A stretch of 64,000 nucleotides of DNA, from positions 28,325,032-28,389,031 of the forward strand of contig NC_080420.1 of NCBI RefSeq assembly GCF_029873635.1, read 5' to 3'. The stretch is from Malania oleifera (taxonomy: Eukaryota; Streptophyta; Magnoliopsida; Santalales; Ximeniaceae). Position numbers and translations under genes: made by a program. This document shows positions 1 to 12,002 of this stretch, one piece after another (position 1 is the first letter of the stretch; every line of letters starts with the position of its first letter). A model generated the notes under the pieces. The model was not told the origin of the DNA. It searched no databases and saw nothing but the letters and a program-made list of their open reading frames with translations.

Positions 1-209
1 ATCTATAGTGAGTGAAGGTTATTTACCAATTTTACCTATACCGACAATTTTACCTTTGGCATTGTCGCCGAAGGTGACGTATCCCCCATTTTTTGTCTTA
101 AGGTAGTGAACTTGTTCTTGTCACCAGTCATATGTCTTGAGCATCCGCTATCCAAGTACCATTTTTCCATTTTCGTTGTTGTCCAAAGGCAAACCTATAA
201 TGAGGGACA
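1..209 (-). pseudogene. copia protease fragment
   Basis: The minus strand encodes the start of a retroviral-type aspartic protease. A Trp-Tyr-Leu followed by the catalytic Asp-Ser-Gly triad is read from position 161, and the conserved CSRHMTGD segment follows. This is the usual junction between copia gag and protease. It is in frame with the gag upstream, but in-frame stops lie at 212-210 and 197-195. A frameshift near position 95 moves the continuation (a TFGDN-type motif) into another frame, and a further shift follows near position 20. The enzyme would cleave the Gag-Pol polyprotein in the virus-like particle; this copy cannot do so. Confidence 0.85.
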
Positions 210-1970
210 CTATGTGTTAGTTTTTGGAACCCAAATTCTTTTGACTTTCATTGTTTTACTGTTAGTCCCACTATTTGTTTTCCATTCTCCTTGGACTTTA
301 ACATATTTTTTCTTTAATGGACAATTAAACATTATATGACCTTTAGTCTTGCACATATAGCAAGTGGTGTGTTCATGTTTGTTATTTGATGAAGTGCTAG
401 CATAAAACCTAGCTTCCTTATTAAAGTATCCCATGTATAGCTTTTTATTCTTTTTATTTGTTTTACCATTGTAGCCTATTCCTTCTTTGTTTCCATGAAG
501 CCTTTGTTGTCCAATCATTTTTTCAAAGTTCTCTTTACCTTTAGTAAAGTTATAGATAATCTTTTCCTTATCCTTAACTATCTTTTTGAGTTCATTTATT
601 TCTAAATCTTTCTTATTCAAACCATCTATATGAGTTTTATCTAATTCTTGTTTTATTTCTTCTTCTAGCTTCTTAATATAAGTATTTCTTTCTTCTTCAA
701 TAACTTTGAATGATTCTAGTTGTTTTACTAGTTCTTGATTCTGATCTTTCAAAGTTATATTTCTTTTAGACACTTTTATAAATCTTTTATGTAGTGAAAA
801 TAATCCAGTTTGTAATTCCTTGTAAGAAGGCAAACTGTCACATGACTCATCATAAGACACATTTTGAGATTTTGTTGAAGAATAATAAGAATTTACCTTT
901 TCATCATTTTCCATGAAGCATATATTTGTCATCTCTTGTTCAATTGATTCAGTTTTAGTTTCGGTGGAGCCTGAATCGTCTCAAGTAGCTTTCATTGCTT
1001 CCTTCTTTTTCTTCTTGTCCTTCTTGAACAATGGACACTCTGGTTTAATATGTCCTGGCTTTTTGCAGTGATAACAAATTGGTATTTCATTCTTACCTTT
1101 ATTTTCTTTCCTATTTGTATCTCCTTTTTCAGTTATCTTTTTGTAGAATTTTCTAGGAAACCTTTTATTTCTTCTATAGAATTTTCCTAGTCTCTTAGTA
1201 ATGAATGCCAATTCATCTTGATCTAGGTCACTTGTTTCACTTTCTTCTTCACTAGAGCTATGGCTAGTTTCCTTTAGAGCTATGGATTTTTTATGCTTTG
1301 GTTCGAGGTTTCTTTCTTTCAGTGTCATTTCATATGTAAGAAGTGAACCTATAAGTTCATCCAAAGATGTAGTCATAAGGTTTCTACCTTCCGTGATAGC
1401 TATGGCATTTGGTTCCCAAATAGAGGGTAGACCTCTTAGAATTTTCCTAATCATTTCATACGTAGTATAGGTTTTTCCTAAGGCACTAAAAGAGTTTATT
1501 ATGTGGGTAAATTTGGTGTACATGCTTGATATTGTTTCTTCAGAATTCATTTTGAAGGCTTCGTATTCACTTGTTAGCATATCTATCCTATTGTCTCTAA
1601 CATCGACGGTTCCTTCATAAGTTACTGCCAACTTATCCCAAATTTCCTTAACTGTTTTGCAAGCCATGACTCGATTAAACTCATTAGCATCTAATGCACA
1701 ATATAACGCATTTATAGCACTTGCATTTATCTGAAGCATTTTATAGTCTAAGTCTATCATGTCTTTCTTTTCTTTTGGAATGTGTTTTCCATCAACTAAC
1801 TTAGTGGGAATAAGATTTCCATCCATAACAACTTCCCAAGCTTTGCAATCCATGTGTTGGAGATATATTTCCATTATCTTTTTCCAAAAAGTGTAATTGT
1901 GTCCACAAAAGATTGGTGGATGAGTTAAGGATTGTCCTTCACCAAAGGGTGCTACTCCAATGTTTGCCAT
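210..1970 (-). pseudogene. copia Gag with one internal stop
   Basis: Gag is the nucleocapsid protein that packages retrotransposon RNA. The first 329 codons start at 1970, 41 bases past the primer site, and open with MANIGVAPFGEG. They contain the UBN2-type gag domain (about residues 20-220) and a Lys-rich tail with a zinc knuckle CYHCKKPGHIKPEC (residues 299-312). A TGA at 983-981 ends this part. The same frame then continues to 210 with a long charged coiled coil and a second knuckle CYMCKTKGHIMFNC. Two knuckles separated by a coiled coil match family A's other gag at 29.4-30.6 kb. Only one nonsense codon lies inside gag, so it could have been functional fairly recently. Confidence 0.88.
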
Positions 1971-2010
1971 TAGATCTTTTTATAGTTTCTTGTTAAGAAT
2001 TTCTATAACT

Positions 2011-2024
2011 AGACTCTAATACCA
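2011..2024 (-). promoter_or_regulatory. primer-binding site
   Basis: The minus strand reads TGGTATTAGAGTCT. It differs by one base from the initiator tRNA-Met-complementary TGGTATCAGAGC used by most plant copia elements. It sits immediately inside the 5' LTR and primes minus-strand DNA synthesis. Confidence 0.85.
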
Positions 2025-2919
2025 ATTGAAATGAAGAATAGCTTCCCAAGAGGGGGGGGTGAATTGGATTCTTTTTAAATTTTAATGATTTTTAAGCTAT
2101 TGATTTTAATTACCCAGAAAACAAGATATATAAATGATAACTACACTTAAAAATACTGAAATTTAAATTCACAAGTCAATTAATGAAATCAACGTATTTC
2201 AATCACTCAACCAAAAATATTAAAGCTTTAGTTGATTTTTCTGTAAACTCTTAGTATGCACTTTACTTTATCAAGATTTTCGCAGATTAACCAATGTACT
2301 CCCTTTTTGGGTTACCACAAATAATTAATCAAAACGTACTTTCTAAATATCAAGGACCTTTGCTTCTTTCTCACTTAAGAATCTGCAACCTGCACATTTA
2401 AATCATACCACAATAGCAAGTAAATAATATAAAGTAAAGTAGAGAGAAAAACACAAGATTTTTACGAGGTTCGTCTTCAACACAGCCTACGTCCTCGCCT
2501 TTGGCAAAACACCAAAGGATTCCCCTATATCAGTTCCGTTACCTGGTTGAACAATACCAATTTACAACCACTCATTCTGTCAGGCTAGAGCCCGCCTCTC
2601 CAAACAATAACCCCTTGTTTGGTCCAACGATTCAACAATTCTGAATCTTTTAAGAATGATGATAAAGAAATTTGTGTACAAAAGATAACTCTCATAATAG
2701 AATAAATTAGTACAATGATCAGTCACTAATACTCCAAAGCAATTCAAATATAAGAAATTTGAAGCTCAACGCTTAGTATAAATTACCAAATGATTTTTCA
2801 AAGAAAATGAAAGACTCTGATTTTTTAAAGCTTTGCTTCAAAAATATAAATCAATATTAGATCAGAAAGTTTAAGCACAAGAAAATTTTAGACCCTTTGA
2901 GAAATTTGAATATTTGAAA

Positions 2920-3085
2920 ATCACTTGATCTAAAAATCTTTGAAAAGTAGCTTGATCTAAAAATCTTGAAGGTTGCTTGATCTTAAACTTTGAAGATTGT
3001 TAGATCTGAAACTTTGAAGATTTCTAGATCTGAAACTTTTGAAGATTTTTGGATCTGAAACTTTTGAGAATTTCTTAATTTCAAA
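2920..3085 (-). repeat. minisatellite in LTR, ~28 bp unit
   Basis: About six degenerate copies of a 26-30 bp unit of the form 'cttgatctaaaaatctt' or 'agatctgaaactttgaaga' run head to tail. They lie downstream of the LTR's TATA box in the minus-strand sense, so in the transcribed leader. Such arrays usually arise by slippage in the LTR. Confidence 0.75.
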
Positions 3086-3223
3086 AACCTTTCAATATTG
3101 CCTCTACGATCATTATTTTAAACCTTTGAAGCTTTTGACTATTTATAGATGTTTCTAGAAGCCATCCATTACTCCCAAAGATTCCTAAAATTCATTTCCA
3201 AATATTTTGAAATAAATTTGTTT

Positions 3224-3385
3224 AAAAACATGGTTTAAAAAATCTTCCCTTCTTAAGCACTTTTTATTTATAAAAAAAAAATACTTTTTAGAGTATAAAT
3301 GTTTTAAAAAAATGGTTTAAAAAATCTTCCCTTCTAAAGCCCTTTTTATTTAAAAAAAAAAAATACTTTTCAGAGTATATATGTT
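3224..3385 (-). repeat. two-copy 82 bp tandem repeat in U3
   Basis: A segment containing 'tggtttaaaaaatcttccc' starts near 3231 and again near 3313, a period of 82 bp. Both copies end in a poly-A run and 'agagtata'. The repeat lies upstream of the minus-strand TATA box, the position where related LTRs carry palindrome arrays. Confidence 0.75.
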
Positions 3386-3787
3386 AAAAAAAAATATTTT
3401 TGATTTTCTATGAGCTTCAAACTACTTTATATTTGAGTTTAACCTTTGAAGTACTTACATTAAGAACATCCTAAAATATAATTCTTTAATCTTCAATCTT
3501 GTTCTTCCATCATCTTTGTTGTTTCAATCTTTTATTTGAGCTTTTCACCAGTATAATTCTATTCGTCATGCTCTTTGTAATCCATAAGCTTTTCTTTGTG
3601 TTCTTCAAGGATTCTTTGCAATCCATAAACTATACTTGTGTTCTACAAGAATTCTTTGTAATCCATAGGCTTCTTTATGCACTTGGGCTTTGTCACTTTC
3701 CTGAAAAAAATTTTATTTGAAACATATTAAACATATCATTGATTTGTTACCATCAAAATAAGAATTGTAAGCCTTATTAGGCCAACA

Positions 3788-4599
3788 AATTGCTATCCAG
3801 AAGGAAAACCATACATGTTAGGACCTAGAGCTTTATCTTTTCGTTCTATCCTATGCGAATCCTACTTGGCAATAGGACACTAATTTAACTTCTTAGGCAT
3901 TGGCTCGGTTGGGATTTGATTCGTATACAACTTAATGTGAAATCTTCTATGGTGATCTATAGTTGATTATAGGTTTTGAAGCCATCTTCATAATCTGATC
4001 CTTCTACCATTAGCAACTCTCTAGTACAGATAAAGATCACCCTTTCCTTCCTAGTCCATTTCACATAAGATTCATGCTGTCAAATAATGTTAGATCATTG
4101 ATCACAGTTGACTAAACAACTTCATTAGTATTGTATTCTGCACCAAAAACCAAGATACGTGTTTATTGCATATTTGTCGAGTCACTAGAGCAAGTTCAGG
4201 GTAGGCTTGAGTTAGTATACCAAGACTTAGTCTTGCCATAATTGCAATCTGTATTTTTCATTGAGGATATTTTCCAACTATGTTTTGATATTCAATGTTT
4301 GCCAACATAGGTTAGAATTTGAGCCTTAAAAACTATTTAAAGCAAGAAAAAATAAGTAAATTTAAAAACCAATTTGGTAAGAAAATGATACTTTACCCTA
4401 ATTTAAAAGTGTAAGCCTATACATTAGTTTGGCACTAAAAAGGAATTGGGAGATTAAAATTCTGGGAAAAATTTATAAGTTCATATAATTTTACTCAAAT
4501 GAATTATAAATCTATGACGAAAATTTTGAAATGCCTTTAATACATTTGATCTGACAGGCAAATGATTACACATTCTGGTCTGAGATGTTTTAGCAGGTA
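3788..4599. other. unassigned sequence, possible gypsy 5' region
   Basis: No open frame or motif that I can name is visible. Because recognisable plus-strand gypsy gag begins near 4600, this stretch is probably the decayed 5' part of that element. That is inference from position only. Confidence 0.4.
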
Positions 4600-5864
4600 A
4601 GATCCTTGATGAGTATGAGTCATCATTGCAAGTTCTCTATTTAAAGATGAAGGTAGCCATTGGTGGGAGTCTATGTAATGGGTAAGAGATGTTGAGGGTT
4701 GAGTCTACGAATTAGGACTAATTTTAAAATAGTCTTTAATGGGAAATGACTTCCCAGTTGATTTATTAACATGGATATTGTGGATTGTGATGCAATCCTA
4801 TAAATGGAATGGTTATCTATTTATCATACACTTAGTTGATTATTTCTAAAAGAAAGTAGTACTTGGAGATCCAAATGGAGTGTTTGTGAAAGGATAGTAT
4901 TTGGGCACATGTCTGGGGTTTGTAGCAACAATGAAGAAATATACGAGTTAACGAATCCTAAATTTCTTCTACACATAGGTGATGAATTTTTAGATATTCT
5001 TCCCAGATGATTTATCGGGGCTACCTCCAAAAGGAGATTGAATTTAATATTGACTTGGTCTTAAGAATAGAGCCTATGTCAACTATTTCATATGGAATGA
5101 CATTAATTGAATTAAGGCAACCTAGGGTGCAACCAGAAGAATTTCTCGACAAGGAATCTATTCGACCTAGTATATCATCATAAGTTGCACCTATGTTACT
5201 CACTAAGAAACATAATGGGACCTCAAGGCTACGCAATAATCACTAGAAATTGAATCATGTTACATTAGGAATTGGTATCGACTTCCAGGGATTAGTGGAT
5301 TATTTGATTAATTGGTAAAATCCCAAAATTTTTGAAGATTGATTTGCAATCTAATTTTCACCAAATAAGAATTGGGAATTACACATCCCAAAGACAGAAC
5401 TGAGTACACAAAAAGGTCTCTATAAGTTTCTAGTGTTATCAATTGGGGTTACCAATGCACCTTGCATTTTCATAGATATAATGAATCAAGTTATTCAACC
5501 ATACTTGGATTATCTTAATATAATTTTTATTGATAATTTTTGGGGTATTCAAAGACTCAAAAAGAGCATGAACAACATTTGTAGTTAATTTCACAAACAT
5601 TGTGAGAGCATCAATTATATGCTAAATAGAAATGTTGATGTTAGATCTTTGGAAGACTAGAGATGGGAATTGAAGTTGTTGAGTGTTGGTACAAAAGTAA
5701 GGTATATTAGGATAAGATGTATAATTCATCGACTTATGTTAGTTACCAGTTCTATTAGGGTCGTTTACGAGATTAACTCAAACCTTATTAGGTTAACAAT
5801 GGATTGTACTTGGGGTTATATTCAACAAATTTCGAGGATGAATTTTTTTATAAGGAGGGGTGAA
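4600..5864 (+). pseudogene. gypsy gag-protease-RT remnant
   Basis: The plus strand shows family motifs in the right order but scattered over frames with many stops. These are a gag HWWESM segment near 4660, a protease flap-type DCDAIL..EWLS segment near 4780, and the RT entry segment with GLPP-like and FNIDL motifs at 4990-5070. They are followed by IRPSISS near 5160, an FHQIRI segment near 5355, and the RT core (FLV..IGVTNAP, and FIDN in place of the catalytic FIDD) at 5430-5550. The Asp-to-Asn change alone would abolish polymerase activity. The last 200 bp lead to the polypurine tract aaggaggggtga just before 5865. Confidence 0.8.
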
Positions 5865-8007
5865 TGTAATGCTCCAGAAAATGATATGCTTGGAACTGTA
5901 AAAAAAAAAATAATAATAATAATTAAAATTTTAAATTTTAAATTAATTAATTTTTAATTTTAAATAATTATTATTATTAATTAAATCATATAATATAATA
6001 ATATATATATTATAATAATATATATTATATATATAATATAAGTTAAAAGGATCTTGAAGGATCAAAAGATCCTTTAGGAACATTTCTTGTAGAGAAGCTG
6101 AAACCCCCCACCCCTCTCCGTATCTCTCACACTCACTCTCTCATCTCCTCCCCTCCTCCCTCCCACTCTCCTCAATTTTTTCTCCAATATTCAGCTGATT
6201 GGAAATTTGAAGATACCATTGGGTTCCTACCTCCGTCATCGACATTCTTATTGGAGCGGATTTGTCATGGGAGCCCAAATTAACAAACGAAAATTGTCAA
6301 GAGAATCGTGGGGTTGAAGCGGGTTTACGAATTGGAGCTCCGGGACATCAACCCTAAATTGGGGGTAAGTTTAACAATTTATATTTTTAATAGGCTATTT
6401 AGGGTATTCAGAATCTAAGGAAATTTTAGGAAAAATTACTCTGAGGATTGTGATGAAATAATATCGTAAAGTTTGAATTTCAGGGTTTCAAGGGTTATGA
6501 ACACTGTGGGGCGTAGGTCGGGGTTTTATCAGGCTTTTCAAGAATCGAGTAAGGGGGATTAAGTTAAGTCAGGATTTTATTAAATGTGAATTTATTAAAT
6601 TATTATATATTTATTTATTTATTTAAGAAATTAAAGGTTATTTTGAAAACCAACTGTTCGAAATAGATTTTACAAACCTAGGATATTTGATATGGTATTT
6701 TTGAATAAAATGAACGATGGAAATTTTGTTTGATTACATGGTTATGTTAAAATGTGGACAATCGTGTGGCAGATGATTTAATTGGTATGGATTATCTTAT
6801 ATCAGGATTTGAGATATTGAAATACTGAATTGTTTGAGAAATACTAGAAATGCTTGCGAAAATACTGGAACTATTTATGAAATGCGGGAATTTGAAATAA
6901 CGGTCGGTGGCCAGGTATTGTTTGATTGGCCAAGGGCCAGGATTATTATTTGACGATTGTGGACCGAGTTTTAATTGACGACTATATGCCGGATTGTATT
7001 TGTGGTCGAGGGTTAGGTTTTGGGAATAACAGGAAATATATGTGAATTGATATTTTAAATGGTGATTTCTATTATCTAAATTGCATGATATGCTTTAGAA
7101 ACCCTGGGGACAAGTGTATTATGAGTACAGTACCGTTGCTAGTTAGACCATGTGCACCCACACTATTTTGGATGAAGTGTAGGGGGTCCCAGCAGACTGC
7201 TTGCATAATGTTGAAGTAAGGGTGTCGGACCTGCAGCTTTGCTATGGATGCCTGTAAACGTGCTTGCAGAGGATGTTGGTTTTTTTTTTTTTTTAACTTT
7301 GTTTGGGATGATCACCCAAGCTTAGCCCAACCTTTGGGCCGCACAACCCGTACCAAGGGGGAAGTAAATGGCGTGCTGTTCACAGGGATTGTCTTATATG
7401 TATATTTGTTAATTTATGTGAATACGAATAATTAATAAGATAACTTGAAGGGCTTACCAAGAAAGGTGAGTACCCTAATAGCAATAATGGTATTAGAGCA
7501 GAAGGAAGCTACTTGTATGGGCGGGTAATCTTTCCTATCGTCGGCTAATTGTGTGCATGAGTGTAAAATAAGAATGATTTCATAAATGTGTTTATCTACT
7601 AAATGAACTGGCTATTTTCTATACACTAAATGCATGTTGGCCGCACACTCACATTAACTTGGTCTTTCCCTTATTGAGTTGTGCCTCACCACTACTTTAC
7701 AAACTATCTTTTCAAGAAATTCCGAAAACATTCTTAGCAGGCTAGAGGGGCTGAGACGGTAGTATAGTTTTTTTTTGTATGTGGTGAGTGTAGTTTGAAT
7801 TGGTTTTTGTATAAGTATAGTACGTTAGTTTGTAATGAGGATTTTGGAACCTTTTTTTATATAAAGGTAGTATAGAACTCTGGTAATGGACTTTTTAAGA
7901 TTGTATCTTTTATTTCCGCTACATTTTATATGATGAGTTTGGCATCAAGTACACATACGTTACTAAAGTAGCACCCTAGGCCCCACGTGGCGGGTCAAGG
8001 CGTTACA
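5865..8007 (+). repeat. gypsy 3' LTR
   Basis: This 2,143 bp LTR begins TGTAATGCTCC directly after a purine tract and ends GGCGTTACA. The TGTAA...TTACA ends are typical of plant gypsy LTRs. It contains an AT-rich core at 5900-6045, a pyrimidine-rich block at 6100-6185 and a GGTAAG donor-like site near 6364. A segment like 'gctacttgtatgggcgggt' near 7510 recurs, inverted, in the 52-54 kb gypsy LTR, which shows distant relationship. No palindrome array was seen in it. Confidence 0.83.
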
Positions 8008-9288
8008 GTTATGGCTTTAAAATTATGGGAATCATGGAAATCTGTAAATGCTATAAAATATTTGTCTGTAAAATACCTGTCTGTAAAATATATATGTCTG
8101 TATAATATATTTGTCTGTATAATATCTGTCTGTAAAATATATATGACTGTATATACACTATAATTCATAAAATTTGTAAAATCTGGTAAAACATATTTCT
8201 ACATAAATACTGTAAATCATAGTAATTTAAAAACTGTTTGATTTCTATACTGATTTGATAATGTCTCATGCCACACAACTAAGTAAATAAATATTCCATA
8301 TCCTGAAAACTTAATCTTCTAATATACAAATAATTTGTGTACTGGATAATAATATGGAAAACATATAATTTACTGATAAAACAATCCTAAATTCCTAGCA
8401 TAGCATATTTCCCTTACCTATCTGACTGGGAGGCTTGCCTCCAATTCAACCTTCATGCCCTCGGTGTACCAACCTCAAAATCCTATAATTACATATATAC
8501 AAATTCTCTAGTGAAACACTGAATTTCCCAAAAAATCACCATACTCACATTTCCTGAATCTGCCTATTCGTAATTTTCTAAACTATAGTTTACCTGGGTT
8601 CCTCTAAAAATAACTATTGAGCTCCTCAACCCATGCCTGCAGGGTCTTAAAAACACCATAACCCTGAAATCAAAACACCCCAATTTTACTCCACAACATA
8701 CCAGTATATTCTCATATAACACAAAATTTGGGCTCAAATAAACCTGGTAATACTGAAAATACCTAAATAGTCTACTTACCTTGAAATTGTGATGGTGCCT
8801 AAACTTCTCAAATCAACATTCTGCTCTAGCTTGGTTGTAGAGAACCTCCCCAGGATCACCGTGGTAGCTTCTAATCGTTGAACTGAGGAGAATTGAAGCC
8901 AAAAATCTAGAGATAAGGTGGAGGGTTCATTTTCTAGGGAGAGAAAGTGAAATGAGACGAATTTCTTTACTGAAAAATGAATTTTCAGCTATATATAGAT
9001 AGCTAGCCACATGGCCTCGTCGATGAGCCACGTTGCCTTGTCGACGAGACCAAGAAGGAGATTCATCAACAAACACATAACCCTCATCCACGAATCTCAG
9101 GCCCTAAAATCAGCCCCCTCAATAAGTTCTCATTGATGAGACACGTGTCCCCGTCGACGTGCCCATGAAGACTGCTCGTCAACGAACGCTCTAAGCTCAT
9201 CGACGAGACCCTACTAATTCACCCCTTTGAAATTTCCTTTTTCTCTCCTTCCTTTTATTATTTAATTTCTACAATTATCTGGGTTACT
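8008..9288 (-). repeat. minus-strand gypsy LTR fragment
   Basis: On the minus strand this starts near 9288 with GTAACCCAGATAATT and follows the same order as the LTR at 52059-54406. That order is a polypurine-rich start, a palindrome cluster (9005-9205), a TATA box (ctatatatag, 8989-8998), and a conserved segment around 'accgtggtagcttctaatcg' near 8860. It is cut off at 8007 by the gypsy element on its left, so about half of the LTR is missing. On its right it interrupts the U3 side of the 3' LTR of the Athila/Tat-like element. Confidence 0.8.
8035..8160. repeat. minisatellite, TGTCTGTA-type unit
   Basis: Six to seven copies of a 15-20 bp unit 'gtctgtaaaatat(at)' run in tandem inside the gypsy LTR fragment. 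Spacing varies, as expected of an old slippage array. Confidence 0.75.
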
Positions 9289-10017
9289 TCATATAGGCTC
9301 TAGGATTTACAATGTTTTCTTTACAAATTTGGAAAGGTTACAACAAATCTCGTATAGAAGATCATCATTGTCGACCAAGTCGCCCCTCTGTCATTCTTGT
9401 GCACGCCCTAGTCAGATCTCGTGAGAAGTCAGAGATTCGAATCTTCAATGTCTTCGACTTCAGCGTGCTTCGAGGTCTTGATGGTCGAATTGACGGTCAA
9501 GTCTTGCAGTATCTCGATCTTCAGTAATTCTCAACATCTCGAAGTAGTCGCCCTGGAAGGTCTCTTGGTCGACCACTTCATCAAGACACTCGATAATTTT
9601 GAGTTTCAGTTCTATCTCAGTATCTCAACATAGTCGCCCCAATGGGTCACTTGATCAAGCACTTGGTCGAACCTTGCAGCATTCTGATCTCAATCTGAAT
9701 CTTGGAGTTTGCAGTGGAATACTAAGTTGCCCGTGTGATTCGCTGGTCACGCCACATGGTCAAGCATCATCTTCCTATCCATTTATAATCTAAAGCCTCT
9801 GGAGCTTGGCTGAATTTTTGGATTCAAGCTTTGAATCCTTCAAATCCTTATTGTCTTCTTGTAATGCCTAACTCCATGGTTTTAACTTGTTTTTCAAGAA
9901 AAGACAAACAAACCTTGCATAGCTCTGAACAATGATAACTCTAGGTAAATACATAATAAAATAAGGACAAACACAAGTAAATGAGGGTTTAAAATCATAT
10001 ATTTTAAGGACTTATCA
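9289..10017 (-). repeat. 3' LTR fragment of Athila/Tat-like element
   Basis: This 729 bp stretch is closely similar to 20455-21187, the U3 side of the 5' LTR, and ends at the same TTATCA/TCATCA boundary. The remaining LTR part (equivalent to 19621-20454) is absent because a gypsy LTR was inserted at 9288. It contains several GGTCGACCA-type motifs. Confidence 0.87.
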
Positions 10018-10030
10018 CAACCCCCAACTT
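10018..10030 (-). promoter_or_regulatory. polypurine tract
   Basis: The minus strand reads AAGTTGGGGGTTG immediately before the 3' LTR start TGATAAGTCC. This is where plus-strand DNA synthesis is primed. Confidence 0.8.
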
Positions 10031-12002
10031 ACACTTTACTAGTCCTCGAGCAAAGCAAAATCTAAGAAAACTACCAAATCCTGCCTAAATCCTCTTTCGT
10101 TGGAAATACGATTGCATTTACTGTATACAACAAGGCTTTAAACCCCTTGGCTAATCCTAATAGATGAGTTCAAGTCTCGTGAAGGTTTCTAGGGTGATGC
10201 CCACAAACACCTGCTCAGTGAATATTAGAAAATATTTGCATATAACCAGAACCTTACCATTTCACATACAAAAATATGACCCAGTTACACGTAGGACTGT
10301 TCATTCATGATTCCATTATACACGCTCCGTAATGATTCATTCATGCAAGTCTTAACACTACACAACTATTATACCAAAGATACAACTCTCAGGGGATCAA
10401 CAAGCAGTTTCAATTCAGTTTAATTTTACCATGTAGTTTCAAGCATTGCTAGATTACATCATAAGGCATGTGTATAGTGCATGATCTGTCACCCTCAAGG
10501 TGCCTTTGGACACCTGCAAAATAGTTGTCTTAACTCAACCTCATTGGTATGCCCTCAGAACAAAAAACACTTAAGAAAAGGGGTTCACTCTCATATGTGA
10601 GGAAGAATGTCATGATCAAAAATCCCATATATTTTGAAGAACTGACGTTAAGCATGGAATGGACTAGCCTCATAAGGATGGGATCCAGCCTATTTGCAAG
10701 GTGTCGGGTCCTTCACCTTAGCATATTCTCACTTACTCACCATACCCAATCAAGACCACCATAGATCGATCCCTTCACAGTCTCGACATAAACACCGCAG
10801 ATGCATTGGTCAGCTTGAAGATTCCTGATATTTGTAAGAACATGGTATCACGTCCTTAGTTTTCCATTTTGCTTGCATCTAGAGCAGGTTCTTTTTTTTT
10901 TCATCTTCTGCTCATTCTTTTCTTTGGCTTTCATTTATTGGTAAGCTAGGATAATCATTATATCCTTGGTCATCTTCATACCATCAATGGGAAATTCATC
11001 TTGAACAGGAGTCCATAAAGTATATGTGTCTTTAAAGTGGCTCAATTTTCATGTTTTGAGTAAGTTACAAGACCTAAGTTTATATCTCCCCACTTGATGT
11101 CACCTCTAGGCCATTGAATGCAAGAAGAAAGACTAGTTAACAAGGGATATCCAGAAAAAAGTAAAGTTGAGTTTTATAAACTCAAAGTTTGACGTCAAAA
11201 ACTTGAGCAATGAGTGAATGGCTCAACAGTACCTCACAAGGTGTTATAGTTGTCACGTTCATTCTCTCAATGCTCTCAAAGAATCCTAAGTGTTAGAAAT
11301 CACGTGTAAGTGTTTTTTTAAGTACCATTGAATACAATATTTCACACAGCAATATTAACAAAAATGAATAACTAATTGACCCTTCTAGAGTGGCATGACA
11401 ATTCATTAGGCCATTTAATGTGAAACCATGCACAATTAGCTCACTACGTTGTTAGTGAGCATAATAAAATCATATAATAGATGGGCCTAGGCATGTAACA
11501 TATGAGTTATATAGGTGTATGTAAAGAGGGTAAACTAGTTGCTATTATGTTATGAAGCAGATACTATTTATTGAGAAAATTTTTGAATGTCTGAAAATTG
11601 TATGCTTTGTGTGCATGAATGTGCCATGTAGTGTATTACACCCTACCCCCAACTTATAACTTCAATGTTCTCATTAAAGTGTGGATAGAAAATAGAACCC
11701 CAGGCAAAGGAAAGGAGAGTGCATGGATTCAGTGAGAACAAATAGTATTCCTACGAAATATAATACAAGACTAGCAGGAATGCAGAATTGCACTGTAGCT
11801 CAAAAGATATAAGGTAGCAAAAAGCATCACACATATTTCATTAATGGTGAAGGTTAATATGTTGTGATACAATCAATGCAATTTCAAGTGCACTATGGTG
11901 CTCAAAAGGAAAACAAAAGAAAAGAGCACGAAAACACATATGTCGTAGCAGCACCAACAAAAAGTATGAATTGAAACTTGGGTGGCCAGCCCTTGCCCTA
12001 TA
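10031..12002 (-). other. noncoding 3' tract of Athila/Tat-like element
   Basis: About 2 kb between the extra ORF and the polypurine tract carries no open frame of note on either strand. Long untranslated 3' regions are usual in Athila and Tat elements. A poly-T run occurs near 10890. Confidence 0.6.

Larger units (their letters stand above)
1..3787 (-). mobile_element. Ty1/copia retrotransposon, 5' portion (family A)
   Basis: This is the upstream half of a minus-strand Ty1/copia element; the rest lies to the left of the window. Reading on the minus strand, the order is 5' LTR (3787 to 2027), a primer-binding site, gag, and the start of protease. That order and the tRNA-Met-like primer site are diagnostic of LTR retrotransposons. 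The gag and protease parts share one reading frame, broken by three stop codons and one frameshift, so decay is modest compared with neighbouring elements. The LTR shares its termini and the C-rich block near its 3' end with the LTRs at 16.6, 24.4, 30.6, 45.3 and 59.1 kb, so I call this group family A. The right flank (from 3788) leads into a decayed gypsy element. Confidence 0.9.
2027..3787 (-). repeat. 5' LTR of family A copia element
   Basis: This 1,761 bp LTR is bounded on the plus strand by TGAAATGAAG and AGGCCAACA, so the minus strand begins TGTTGGCC and ends in CA. A TATA-like box (TATAAATAG on the minus strand) lies near 3139-3147. The minus-strand 3' end carries the C-rich block shared by all family A LTRs (2045-2067 on the plus strand, cccaag followed by a run of eight G). 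Its U3 holds a duplicated A/T-rich segment rather than the palindrome array seen in related LTRs. Confidence 0.87.
4600..8007 (+). mobile_element. degenerate Ty3/gypsy element, 3' part
   Basis: A plus-strand gypsy element is recognisable as gag, protease and reverse transcriptase remnants followed by a polypurine tract and 3' LTR. Integrase and RNase H are missing: the sequence passes from the reverse transcriptase core to the 3' end within about 200 bp, so an internal deletion occurred. It abuts the copia LTR on its left and interrupts a minus-strand gypsy LTR on its right (8008). Its LTR ends in GGCGTTACA, which relates it to the gypsy LTRs at 8-9 kb and 52-54 kb. Confidence 0.8.

Noticed and set aside
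5865..9288. Two facing gypsy LTRs (5865-8007 and 8008-9288) considered as one palindromic element
   Set aside because: They are different subfamilies in opposite orientation, and the right one is truncated at the junction, which fits insertion of one into the other.
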